From Planctomycetota bacterium (GTDB taxonomy: Bacteria > Planctomycetota > SZUA-567): a stretch of DNA of 45,629 nt. Positions 1 to 8,010 of the stretch are shown here, in pieces. The stretch covers positions 1 through 45,629 of the forward strand of contig JAGUZQ010000018.1 in NCBI GenBank assembly GCA_020060765.1, given 5' to 3'. A model generated the notes under the pieces. It worked only from the letters and a program-made list of their open reading frames with translations. It ran no database searches and was not told where the DNA came from. How positions within the stretch are numbered: position 1 is the first letter of the stretch; each line of letters opens with the position of its first letter. Position numbers and translations under genes: made by a program.

Positions 1-1
1 G

Positions 2-127
2 AAAATTGTCGAAGCGGTGCTGGCTGGCAAGGAACCGGACATTTCGCTGAGCGCACTGCTGGAGATGGATATACCGTTGGACTGGGCGGAACAGGAAAAA
101 ATGCCCGGCCTGCGGATTTCGATTTGA
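2..127 (+). CDS. Serine recombinase, C-terminal end (partial)
   Basis: The gene runs in from the left edge in an open frame and stops at TGA 125-127. The 41 visible residues contain IVEAVLAGKEPDISLSALL followed by a D-I-P-L-D-W-x-E-Q stretch. This pattern is typical of the extreme C-terminus of large serine (resolvase/invertase) recombinases that carry a recombinase domain and a zinc ribbon. The catalytic N-terminal domain lies outside the window, so activity cannot be judged. A second, much shorter tail of the same type lies at 6835-6891. The call rests on the C-terminal pattern alone. Confidence 0.6.
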   Translation, partial: KIVEAVLAGKEPDISLSALLEMDIPLDWAEQEKMPGLRISI

Positions 128-240
128 CGTACGCCTTCACAGCCAGCTCATTTCATCCTCCTCCGCCGGCTTTATCCTGGCGCAACGGTTTTATGGCATA
201 GCTCGCAATCCACCGCAGGTGGCAGACGTGCCAAACTGAT

Positions 241-3200
241 TCAATCCCAGGCGATTACGGCAGGCGATTGCTTCGGGATGGATAATGTTATTACCTTCCC
301 GTTATCCTGTTCCGCGACAACAGGAGCCGCCTCCGAATCGCTGTAGATAATTTTTGGGTGTAAAAAATCGCGGTTCGCCGACCCGTATTCCGGGTCGTCA
401 AGGCGCAGGGTCACGGTTTGCGGTTCTGCGGTAATGTTGTACGCCACCAAACCGAGACTGTTGTCAGGCGCGAGCCACATCGAAACCAAAACCGTTGGTA
501 GCGTGGCGGGAAAAGTGCTTTTGCTCCAGGCGCGGTACCAGTCGAAATCCACCTTGTTGATTTCGCCGACGCGCGTTGGCTCCCGCAACATTTTTCCATA
601 GACCAAAAACTGTTTGGCCGCCCGGTAGGCCGCGTAACGCTTGCGCGAAGATTCCGCCGCGATTTCATAATTGGGAGTGTTCTGGTCGAAATATATCGGT
701 TGGTTCCAGCCACCCTTGACTCCCCAGACAAAGGTCTGCCCGAATTTCGCGACATAATCTATGGCGTTGTTTTCCGTAAGGCTGTATTTCGGCGTCCAGG
801 CGGAATAGAGAATAGTATAATCATGATATACCGTATGGATCAGGGGGATGGCGGTGACGATCTCGCGGTTGATTTCCTGGGTGGTGGTGTTGCAGACCAG
901 GTAGCCGTCCAGTTCGGCCATGTTGCCTTCCCAGAAACTTTCGGCGGTAAAGCAGAAGCCGGGGTCGATTTCGCGCGCGCGTTTTCTGATGTTCCGTAAC
1001 ATCTGCCGGTTGGCTTTTATATACGCCGACCCGCCGCCGGAATCGGAGGTGTAAAGCGGATTGAAGTTCAGGTATGTTCCCGCATGGTTGAAGGAATCGA
1101 GATACGCCGCCCGGAAACCGCTTTTGGCCATCTGTGCAACCGAATCGCCGAGAGTCTTTTCCCAGACAACTCCGGGCCATGCAATCGAATTTATTTCTTC
1201 TTTAAATTTCCACACCACCTGTTGACCGTAGAAATTCCGTACAGTGTGCTTGATGCCTTCCATCTGTTTGAAACTATCGGTTTCCCTATCCCAGCAGATG
1301 CCCTGGATATATCCCATGACAGGCAACTTGCGGTCGGAGGCCAGTTTAAGATAGTCCTCGTCTTCCTGCCGCAAGGGGAAACGATCCGGATTCAACCTGC
1401 CGAAGTATCCGCCCTTGCCCCAGTAAAAGGTCATTAACGCGTAATTTGTTTCGGGGAGCGCTTTCCTCAGTTGCTCGTGCCCTTTATCTGAAACGGATTT
1501 ATTCACGCCCCACATCAGCCATTCATCCAGTTCCTTAAACCAGGTCGTTTCCGGCGTACGGCTTTGCAGCGGCCCGGCGTTGGCCCAGCTCTGCTGTAAG
1601 GCCCAGGGGCGGTAAATCTGGCAGGCGTCGTACCAGTCTCCCTGAAAGCAGCGGAGGACGGTGTCGTAGGGGGTGGCCCAGATTTGGGGAATTTGTTTCA
1701 TGTTGTTCGGCACATGCACCAGCGCCCACCCGAGACCGGCTTTTTCATCGGCGGTCAGGCGATAACGTTTGACATTCTGCTCCCCGTCAAAGCAACCCAG
1801 GTAGAGTCCGTCGCGGTTATGGTAGTATGCGTCGAACTGCATGGAGTGTCCCGACCGGTTAGGCTGGAAGCGGACGTTTTTGCCGAGGATGCAGTTCTTC
1901 ATCGGGTTTTTAATCAGCCGTCCGTTGAAAACCGGGGAAGCGAGATAGCTTTCGTCGGACGGGGCGCCGGTAACCGTGATTCCCTCCAGCGTCGGCGCGG
2001 TCAGATAGAAAACGGTGTAAAGCTTGCTGCGGTTGGCGAACTCGGCGCGCACACGGACGAAGAAATCCTGCGGCGCAAGCCGGATTGAAACCTGAATATC
2101 GAATACGCCTTTCTCCTCTCCCAGATCCAGGTTTTTCCAGTACATTTTCACGCCGTTGGGAACGCGTTCACAGCCGCTTTCGCCTTTCACCGAATCGGAT
2201 TCCAGCACCAGCGATTTTGCGTTTTCGCCGCCCGCGTCGTCAGCCCGCCCCGCGGAATCGTTCTGTTCGGGATCGAGATTGAGGGCCACCGTTTCCGCAT
2301 ATTCGGCGTCAGGCGAAGGCAGGCGGCAAAACTCAGCCCGCCATAGTTTTCCGCTACGGACGCCGTTAAGAAAACCTACTTTTGCCTCATTGCTGATCTG
2401 CCAGAATCCGCCGCCTTTATCGGCGGGGAACAGGGCTACGGCGGCGTGCTGGTTTTTGAGTTCGATATATTCCTGCGCTTTAATCCGGATACTGACGCTG
2501 TCGATATCCAGTTTTCCTTTTATCCTGAACGCGAGAGCCAGGCTATCGGTTTCCGCATCAGGCGCGACTGTCAGCGTGTAGTTCTGCCACCCGTCAACCG
2601 CTTTGGCTGCATCCACTTTTTTCCAGCGCACGTTTTCAGGTTCTGACAGGCTGGAGGTAAACTTGTTTTTTACATACTGCGATACCAGCGGATAGATTTC
2701 TCCTTCCCCCCTTACCCAGTAAGTGATTTCCAGTTGCTCCCGTCCTTTGGGCTTGAATTTAGTCGCGGACAGATAAAGCGGCGCGTCGGGGTTTTCATTC
2801 TCAACTGCCAGATAACCTTTGCCAGATTGCGCCTCGCCGTTAACCGGCCGCACCTTGCCTTCCTGTTGTCCCTTGATAGACCATACGTGCCACCCCGAAC
2901 GCTCCATCTCGAAGCCGCCGTTGTAAAGCAAGTTGCCCGGTTCACGTTCCGGAGCGCTGGCGGGGCGTTCCAGAGCGCTTGCGCCGATATGTCGGTTCAG
3001 CAATAGTTTCAGCCACGCCGGATAGGTATTGCCGAACGCGGTGCCGGCTCCCGCCATCGCCGCCCCGTAGGTGATGCTGTCGCCGAAACATACGATCAGG
3101 TCTCCCGGTTTTACTTGCTCTTTGATTGCCTCGGAGATCAGGCTTGCCATCAGTTCGTACCCCTGCGCGGTGAAATGGACGCCGTCCGGGCTTTTGCTGT

Positions 3201-3729
3201 TGGCTTCGTTGCGCAGCAGCGAAGACTGCTCCAGCGTGGCGCCGCCGTGAGCTTCCACCGCGGCGTGCAGGTCGACCAGAGTAAGTTGGTTCTTCTCGGC
3301 CAGACGAATGATCACCTCGTTCAGGGATTTTATCTTGGCGGCGGTGTCCTTAAGCGGGTGGTTCTGGTGGCGTTGGAAAAGGTACTGTTCGATGATAGGG
3401 TTGATAGTTAATAATACGAGATGTTCGATGCCGTTGGCGCGCGCAAGATCGATCAACGCTTGCAGATTCTTTTCATAGGCGTCGGCCTCCAGCATCCGCG
3501 CGGGATTGACCGCGTCGTTCATACCGAACCCCATTACCAGCCATTGCGGTCGGTCGGCCATAACGTCTGCCTCGAAGCGAACCAGACCATCTGCGGTAGA
3601 GTTGCCGCCGATGCCGCGGTTATAAACTTCAACGGGGGCGACATTCTCGCCGGCGTGGAGCGTTGCGGCGAGGCAGATGGCAAATGAGAAGGCGGCCAGC
3701 AGGTGTTGCAATCCAATTCGGCGAGTCAT
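241..3729 (-). CDS. Secreted SGNH hydrolase / carbohydrate-binding / DUF6259-like glycosidase fusion
   Basis: A protein of 1162 residues with an N-terminal signal peptide (about residues 1-26, hydrophobic core then LHA), so it acts outside the cytoplasm, probably on polysaccharide. SGNH esterase blocks are visible but in an unusual order: NRGIGGN (37-43, block II), GMND (69-72, block III), DGVH (182-185, the catalytic Asp/His block) and only then FGDSITYG with the nucleophile Ser near 218 (block I). Residues about 265-420 look like a galactose-binding or CBM-type beta sandwich (NLLYNGGFE, then WQNYTLTV). The rest, with TFYWGKGGYFGRLNPDRFP and GVVWEKTL, resembles the DUF6259 TIM-barrel glycosidase family. 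The start has the Shine-Dalgarno CAGGAG. It is the last gene of the minus-strand sugar cluster. The substrate is unknown. The neighbouring GH130 gene suggests mannan or another decorated hemicellulose. Confidence 0.75.
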   Translation of the reverse strand: MTRRIGLQHLLAAFSFAICLAATLHAGENVAPVEVYNRGIGGNSTADGLVRFEADVMADRPQWLVMGFGMNDAVNPARMLEADAYEKNLQALIDLARANGIEHLVLLTINPIIEQYLFQRHQNHPLKDTAAKIKSLNEVIIRLAEKNQLTLVDLHAAVEAHGGATLEQSSLLRNEANSKSPDGVHFTAQGYELMASLISEAIKEQVKPGDLIVCFGDSITYGAAMAGAGTAFGNTYPAWLKLLLNRHIGASALERPASAPEREPGNLLYNGGFEMERSGWHVWSIKGQQEGKVRPVNGEAQSGKGYLAVENENPDAPLYLSATKFKPKGREQLEITYWVRGEGEIYPLVSQYVKNKFTSSLSEPENVRWKKVDAAKAVDGWQNYTLTVAPDAETDSLALAFRIKGKLDIDSVSIRIKAQEYIELKNQHAAVALFPADKGGGFWQISNEAKVGFLNGVRSGKLWRAEFCRLPSPDAEYAETVALNLDPEQNDSAGRADDAGGENAKSLVLESDSVKGESGCERVPNGVKMYWKNLDLGEEKGVFDIQVSIRLAPQDFFVRVRAEFANRSKLYTVFYLTAPTLEGITVTGAPSDESYLASPVFNGRLIKNPMKNCILGKNVRFQPNRSGHSMQFDAYYHNRDGLYLGCFDGEQNVKRYRLTADEKAGLGWALVHVPNNMKQIPQIWATPYDTVLRCFQGDWYDACQIYRPWALQQSWANAGPLQSRTPETTWFKELDEWLMWGVNKSVSDKGHEQLRKALPETNYALMTFYWGKGGYFGRLNPDRFPLRQEDEDYLKLASDRKLPVMGYIQGICWDRETDSFKQMEGIKHTVRNFYGQQVVWKFKEEINSIAWPGVVWEKTLGDSVAQMAKSGFRAAYLDSFNHAGTYLNFNPLYTSDSGGGSAYIKANRQMLRNIRKRAREIDPGFCFTAESFWEGNMAELDGYLVCNTTTQEINREIVTAIPLIHTVYHDYTILYSAWTPKYSLTENNAIDYVAKFGQTFVWGVKGGWNQPIYFDQNTPNYEIAAESSRKRYAAYRAAKQFLVYGKMLREPTRVGEINKVDFDWYRAWSKSTFPATLPTVLVSMWLAPDNSLGLVAYNITAEPQTVTLRLDDPEYGSANRDFLHPKIIYSDSEAAPVVAEQDNGKVITLSIPKQSPAVIAWD

Positions 3730-3829
3730 TGTAATCTCCTGTGATTTTAAGAACCGAGAACGAAGGGATCGCGGAAAATATAACGCATTGAATTCGCTTG
3801 CTAGTATGGAGGCGGCATCATGCCACTTG

Positions 3830-4468
3830 CTATTCCCAAACCTGGCCGACCAGAACGCCGTATGTCGAAGTTAAGTCATTTGCTCCCGCCGCGGCAGAAT
3901 GCCCGTCGGCAAACCAGACGTTGCCTTTGCCGTTATGCCGCAGGTGAACTTTGGTGTAGTGTGAAGTATTCAGGCTGATGCAGTTTGCCTGCGGCAGCGC
4001 CGGATCGGTTGTTTTGATCGAATCGCACAGCATGATAAAGCGGGAAGGTGGGAGTCCGCCGGTTTCCGCTTCGGTGCGGGTCAGGCGAATGCATTCCCCC
4101 CGTACCCACGATTTCACCCGCATGCCGTAGGTATAGTAATAAATGCCTGAGACAGAGGTGTCGTAGCGGTACGGGTACCACTCGGGACAGATCAGTACGT
4201 CCCCGCGTTTTAAGTATTCTCCCCGCAATTCGAGAATTTGCGTATAACAATAAACCTGTGGCAATGCCTCCATGAAGGTTGGAGCGTAGCCTCCATTATC
4301 TTCGGCATATTGCATGAAGGCAAACCCGACCTGACGCTGCTGGCTCGTGCATTGCGTCGCGCGTGCGATGGAGAGGGCTTTGCCCAGAACCGGCATGAGC
4401 AAAGACGCGAGGATGGACAGAATCGCTATAACGACCAGCAATTCGATCAAGGTAAAACGTGTTTTCAT
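3830..4468 (-). CDS. Type IV prepilin-like secreted protein with H-x9-DG motif
   Basis: A 212-residue protein that begins with a classical prepilin cleavage and methylation segment (MKTRFTLIELLVVIAILSIL). It has the conserved Glu five residues after the expected cleavage point and one hydrophobic helix (about 8-30). The C-terminus carries H-N-G-K-G-N-V-W-F-A-D-G, which fits the H-x9-DG pattern of the pseudopilin-like families that are greatly expanded in Lentisphaerota and Planctomycetota. The start is preceded by GGAGAGG. It lies between the GH130 gene and the secreted SGNH/glycosidase gene, all on the minus strand. It is therefore probably part of the surface apparatus expressed with the polysaccharide enzymes. 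The exact role of these multicopy proteins is not established. Confidence 0.85.
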   Translation of the reverse strand: MKTRFTLIELLVVIAILSILASLLMPVLGKALSIARATQCTSQQRQVGFAFMQYAEDNGGYAPTFMEALPQVYCYTQILELRGEYLKRGDVLICPEWYPYRYDTSVSGIYYYTYGMRVKSWVRGECIRLTRTEAETGGLPPSRFIMLCDSIKTTDPALPQANCISLNTSHYTKVHLRHNGKGNVWFADGHSAAAGANDLTSTYGVLVGQVWE

Positions 4469-4541
4469 TATCCTCTCCAGTATCTGTACCTAGAAAATCA
4501 AAACGTATGGGCGGCGTTTGAACTGCAAGCCCCCCCCTCAA

Positions 4542-5606
4542 TCATTTCTTGCGGAAATTAAGGACATAATCCAACAGTGACTTTAGCTTTACCGTCGCCA
4601 GGGCACAGTACGAATCAGACGCCCCATAATAGATGAAAATCTCGTCTCCCATCACCACATTCGAACATGGGAACACGCAGTTCGGATAAATGCCGTTCTT
4701 TTCGTAATCAGTCACCGGTTCGAAAACCGGGATTGGCGAACGGGCGATAACCTTGCGCGGATCTGCGCGGTCGAGCAGCATCACCCCGACCCGGTAGGCG
4801 CATTCCAGGTCTACCGCGTGATAAAGCATCAGCCACCCTTCGTCCGTCGGGATCGGAACTCCCGAAGCGCCGACTTTCAGCCTTTCCCAATCGAACTCAG
4901 GCTTGATCAACAGGTGGTCATCGCCGAGGTCGGAGGCGCGCACCTTGTTTGCCTGCGCCGCCATCTTATCCCAATCGAGATTCCAGCCCCAGTCGTGCAG
5001 GTCGTCGGAAAACCGCAGCCACATTGCCGCCGGATAATAGAAGTGCGTGGCTATCCACGGCACATACGGCGTGGGGCGGTGGAGCATGGCGTATGTGCCG
5101 CCGATTTTTTCCGGGAACAGCACCACGTTGGCGTCGCCGGTAATCAGGGACGTGATCGGCCCGAGCCTCTCCACGTTTTTCCAGTCCTTTGTACGCGCCA
5201 AACCCGTTCGGCGGAAGCCCAACAGCCAGGCGGGTTTTTCGTTCTTCGCGCTGTCTGCCTTGATATCCGGCAGCGGCGAGGGGGACGCATAGGTAAAATA
5301 AAAATAGCCGTTCAGCGGCGTGATTCGCGGATCGTCTATGCCGGTACGATCGAAGAAAGTATCTCCGTCCGACGGGTCGAGGAAGGGATTTTCGGAAACA
5401 TCGAAATTCACGCCGTCTTCGCTTTCGGCAAATCCCAGCCGCATTTTGGCATAAGCTTCGGAGTCGTGGTTTGAATTGGCCGTGAACAGCATTTTTACTT
5501 TTCCGTTATCCAGCACCGCCCCCGGGTTGCGCACCCCTCCCCGGCACCACGGCAAATCAGCGGCACTTGCAAGTATCGGGTTGTCTTTCCAGCGTTTTAT
5601 CTCCAT
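4542..5606 (-). CDS. GH130-family beta-mannoside phosphorylase-like enzyme
   Basis: A 354-residue cytoplasmic protein of glycoside hydrolase family 130 type (five-bladed beta-propeller). Visible family features are WKDNPIL at the N-terminus, RNPGAV (about 26-31) and GIDDPRITPL (89-98). In the last of these, the Asp before Pro-Arg corresponds to the family's catalytic acid. Members phosphorolyse beta-mannosides such as Man-GlcNAc or beta-1,4-mannobiose to mannose 1-phosphate. Some related members hydrolyse instead. I placed the start at 5606 because GGAG lies about 11 bases upstream and family proteins begin near here. An in-frame ATG at 5651 would add 15 atypical residues. The gene follows the regulator by 46 bases and is probably co-transcribed with it. 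Confidence 0.85.
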   Translation of the reverse strand: MEIKRWKDNPILASAADLPWCRGGVRNPGAVLDNGKVKMLFTANSNHDSEAYAKMRLGFAESEDGVNFDVSENPFLDPSDGDTFFDRTGIDDPRITPLNGYFYFTYASPSPLPDIKADSAKNEKPAWLLGFRRTGLARTKDWKNVERLGPITSLITGDANVVLFPEKIGGTYAMLHRPTPYVPWIATHFYYPAAMWLRFSDDLHDWGWNLDWDKMAAQANKVRASDLGDDHLLIKPEFDWERLKVGASGVPIPTDEGWLMLYHAVDLECAYRVGVMLLDRADPRKVIARSPIPVFEPVTDYEKNGIYPNCVFPCSNVVMGDEIFIYYGASDSYCALATVKLKSLLDYVLNFRKK

Positions 5607-5652
5607 AGCGGTTTTTTCTCCAATTATTGGATTTATTATCGGGAACCCCAAA

Positions 5653-6756
5653 TTACAGGGATTTTTCCCGTGGCAACAATTGCGGTGTAAGATAAAGCGA
5701 TTTCATGCACGGTTTCGCGCCGGCAAGTATTTCCATAGCCCTTTTGCCCATGCCTTCGAAATCTATCGCCAGGGTGTGGAAGCCGAAGTCAATGCTCAGG
5801 TATGGGCTGATATAGTCGTAGCCAGACACTTCGACGTCCGGCTTATTCAAACTTTCTTTCAGGCATTTCACCGCGCCTGCGGCGAGCTGGTCGTTTACGC
5901 AGAAAATCGCGGTGGGCGGATTTTCGTGCTTGAAACATTCGGTGCATAATTCCACGCCCAGCGTCCGCTGGTCGAAACGCTTCTGGCGGCTTCCCAGGAA
6001 AACCAGGTCACGGTCAGGAACCAGGCGGTTGTCGCGCAAGGCTTTTTCCATTCCCTGCAACCGGCGCGAGTAGTTTTCGTCCGCAAGGTCGAGCGCCAGC
6101 GCCGCGATGCGCCTGTGCCCTCTTTTGATCAGCATTTCGGTCATCTGATAGGCTCCGGCGAAATCGTCATTGAAAATACCGTAAACATTTTTTGGGGTGT
6201 TTTCAAAGCCGCTGTGGTAATAGTTCAGAACTACCAGTGGCAGCTTCGGGAAAAGCCCGGCCAGTTCCGTCGTTTCTTCAATCGGTTTGTCATGCAGGAA
6301 CAACAGGCCGGTCAGTTTGATCTGCTCGTTATTCTGGTAGAAAAAAAGGCTGTCTTTCAAATCCCCGGAAATGTTGACGACATCAATTCCCCGGGTCTGC
6401 GCCTCGAGCTGGATTCCCCGATATATTGCAGCTTCGAGGATGTTCGTCTCCAGCGACGGCATTCCCAGCGGATTGAATACCGCGCAACAGGGTTTCTTTT
6501 TTGTTAAGGCCGTACCTTCGCCCACAAAGGTGCCCTTTTTCGGCCGCCGGAAACAAACTCCTTCTGCAATCAAACCATTCAGCGCCTTTTCCGCAGTTCG
6601 CAGACTTACCCCCGCCGCCGCTGCAATCTCGCCGATGCTTGGAATGGAATCCCCCGTTTTCAATTCGGCTTGATTTATGTATTCCTGCAATCCCTCCTGC
6701 AACTGCCGGTAGAGGGGCAGGGCGCTGGCCTTTGCAATATTGAACGTCAGACCCAT
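5653..6756 (-). CDS. GntR-HTH / LacI-type sugar-binding transcriptional regulator
   Basis: A 367-residue hybrid regulator. Residues 1-75 form a GntR-type winged helix (LPLYRQLQEGL, then SIPSIGEIAAAAGVSLRTAE and GTFVG). Residues about 88-350 form a LacI/periplasmic-binding-like ligand domain (GYDYISPYL near the end, and a regulator-type RGHRRIAALA segment). It probably senses a sugar released by the cluster's enzymes. It is the first gene of the minus-strand sugar cluster, with a good sigma-70 promoter at 6792-6819 and a perfect palindrome at 6768-6788 between promoter and start codon. This layout fits autorepression. The start at 6756 is the first ATG after the promoter. Confidence 0.88.
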   Translation of the reverse strand: MGLTFNIAKASALPLYRQLQEGLQEYINQAELKTGDSIPSIGEIAAAAGVSLRTAEKALNGLIAEGVCFRRPKKGTFVGEGTALTKKKPCCAVFNPLGMPSLETNILEAAIYRGIQLEAQTRGIDVVNISGDLKDSLFFYQNNEQIKLTGLLFLHDKPIEETTELAGLFPKLPLVVLNYYHSGFENTPKNVYGIFNDDFAGAYQMTEMLIKRGHRRIAALALDLADENYSRRLQGMEKALRDNRLVPDRDLVFLGSRQKRFDQRTLGVELCTECFKHENPPTAIFCVNDQLAAGAVKCLKESLNKPDVEVSGYDYISPYLSIDFGFHTLAIDFEGMGKRAMEILAGAKPCMKSLYLTPQLLPREKSL

Positions 6757-6767
6757 ACCTAATTATC

Positions 6768-6788
6768 CTTAATAACCTGATTATTAAG
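6768..6788 (-). promoter_or_regulatory. Palindromic operator of the sugar regulator
   Basis: CTTAATAA, a 5-base spacer, then TTATTAAG: a perfect inverted repeat with 8-bp arms. It lies 11 bases before the regulator's start codon and just downstream of the -10 box. The symmetry and position fit a repressor binding site for the adjacent GntR/LacI hybrid. Confidence 0.7.
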
Positions 6789-6791
6789 ATT

Positions 6792-6819
6792 ATCATACAG
6801 TACGGATTATGTTTGTCAA
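6792..6819 (-). promoter_or_regulatory. Sigma-70 promoter of the sugar cluster
   Basis: Read on the minus strand: TTGACA (-35, 6814-6819), a 16-bp spacer, TATGAT (-10, 6792-6797). The -35 hexamer matches the consensus fully. The -10 matches at five of six positions. It drives the regulator and probably the genes behind it. Confidence 0.75.
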
Positions 6820-6834
6820 ATTTTTTCTCTAGTT

Positions 6835-6891
6835 TTAGATATACCATTGGATTGGAAGGAGCAGGAAAAGGTTCTGCGCTTTTCCCCGTGA
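6835..6891 (+). pseudogene. Serine recombinase C-terminal remnant
   Basis: The frame reads L-D-I-P-L-D-W-K-E-Q-E-K-V-L-R-F-S-P and then TGA at 6889-6891. It parallels the recombinase C-terminus that ends at 127, but the bases differ at many positions, so the two are relatives rather than a recent duplication. Upstream of about 6823 the frame no longer looks recombinase-like and runs into the promoter of the sugar regulator. The rest of the gene has therefore been replaced or lost. Confidence 0.6.
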
Positions 6892-6903
6892 GAAACCCTG
6901 CTC

Positions 6904-7065
6904 GGAGGTAGCGCCATCAACAGAGACACGGTTCAACTCTCATCAGGTCTCTGTGCAACCGGACGTATTTTACAAACCGCTTCTACTACCTCCGAAGCTA
7001 AATCCTGTAAACGCCATGAAATCAAGGAATTACAATTGGAGGTAGCGCCTCTTCACACTACCTCC
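6904..7065. repeat. Twice-occurring GGAGGTAG...CTACCTCC inverted repeat
   Basis: Copy 1 has GGAGGTAG at 6904-6911 and its complement CTACCTCC at 6986-6993, enclosing a second inverted pair CAGAGAC (6921-6927) / GTCTCTG (6947-6953). Copy 2 has GGAGGTAG at 7038-7045 and CTACCTCC at 7058-7065 with a 12-base loop. Both copies continue the left arm with CGCC. No gene is visible here. This could be a small structured RNA, a recombination target or a remnant of a non-autonomous element. Confidence 0.55.
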
Positions 7066-7213
7066 GGTTTTCGAGAGTTCGAGAGTATTTTGGCGGTTTT
7101 CACGGTAATTTGGAGAGAGGGCTACCTGCGATAAGGGCGCGTGAAAGCTTGCCATAGTTTTGGCAGCCATTCGCAAAAGGTCTTACAGTATAAGGTTATA
7201 TGGGCGTGCAATG

Positions 7214-7241
7214 AAAAAGCCTTCCGGTAATCCCGGAAGGC
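7214..7241 (-). terminator. Rho-independent terminator-like hairpin (minus strand)
   Basis: GCCTTCCGG (7219-7227), a 5-base loop, CCGGAAGGC (7233-7241): a perfect 9-bp stem. On the minus strand it is followed by five T residues (7214-7218). No convincing minus-strand gene lies upstream of it, so it may be left over from earlier gene content. Confidence 0.5.
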
Positions 7242-7500
7242 CAAATCTTTGAGAGACTGATTCCGTCTCTTGATTTCTGGTGGTGTGAACCATACCGGAA
7301 ACGGAAAGTCGGAGAGCGAGGATGCGGCAACTGCTAACTTTCCGTCAGCATTACTCATGATAGGCCATGATGTTGTGAAGCGATGCCGCGAAACTCATTT
7401 CTACTTTCAAGAGCGGTCGGGAACGGACAGTTCTCCGATCTGAAAATCCGATTCCAAATTGCTGCCGCGGTTGCTTATTTTTTGCAGGAAAGCTGAATGC

Positions 7501-7528
7501 TTGACATATAGGCGCATTGATGTATGCT
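7501..7528 (+). promoter_or_regulatory. Promoter of the Rrf2 / RIC / FprA gene set
   Basis: TTGACA at 7501-7506 is followed after 16 bases by TATGCT at 7523-7528. Next come the Shine-Dalgarno AAGGAGG and the Rrf2 start at 7551, so the leader is short. An Rrf2-family protein commonly represses its own operon through a site overlapping this region. Confidence 0.5.
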
Positions 7529-7550
7529 AATAATAGTTAAGGAGGCCGCC

Positions 7551-8009
7551 ATGCCCGACATTCTCAAATTGAGCGATGCCAGTTCTCTTGCCTTCCACGC
7601 CATGGCGCTGTTGGCGCGGTATCCGGAAACGCGGTTTTCGACCACGAAGATGGCGGAGTTGTTCGATGCTTCCGAGCATACGCTCGCCAAGGCGATGCAT
7701 AGCCTGGTTCGGGCCGGATTCGTCGATGCGGTCCGCGGCGCCGGCGGCGGTTTTTCGCTGACCAAGAGTCCGCACGACATTACCTTGCTCGATATCTACC
7801 AGGCGGTCGACGGAACGCTGGAGGAGCAACGATGCCTGCTGGGCAAGCCTGCCTGTAACGGCGAGAAGTGCGTCATGCAGGGACTGATGGGCAAATTGTA
7901 CAAGGAATTGCATGGCTATTTCAGCCGTATGCGGCTGGACGCACTGGCCCGGAATGTTGCAATCGGCGATGTGGAGATCGGGAAGGGGTTACCGGAGAAG
8001 GAGGCATGA
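7551..8009 (+). CDS. Rrf2-family Fe-S/NO-responsive transcriptional regulator
   Basis: A 152-residue Rrf2 protein. The winged helix covers about residues 12-70 (AFHAMALLARYPETRFSTTK, then GFVDAVRGAGGGFSL). Three cysteines, C95, C102 and C107, are spaced C-x6-C-x4-C. This is close to the cluster-binding cysteines of NsrR and IscR, so it probably senses NO, oxygen or iron through an Fe-S cluster. I placed the start at 7551 because AAGGAGG lies 7 bases upstream. An in-frame ATG at 7524 overlaps the promoter. It heads a plus-strand set of NO/oxygen detoxification genes, the usual kind of target for an NsrR-like repressor. Confidence 0.88.
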   Translation: MPDILKLSDASSLAFHAMALLARYPETRFSTTKMAELFDASEHTLAKAMHSLVRAGFVDAVRGAGGGFSLTKSPHDITLLDIYQAVDGTLEEQRCLLGKPACNGEKCVMQGLMGKLYKELHGYFSRMRLDALARNVAIGDVEIGKGLPEKEA

Positions 8010-8010
8010 C

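Noticed and set aside
7122..7358. Minus-strand open frame of 78 codons downstream of the recombinase remnant
   Set aside because: It crosses the 9-bp terminator-like hairpin, has no ribosome site and shows no domain-like pattern.
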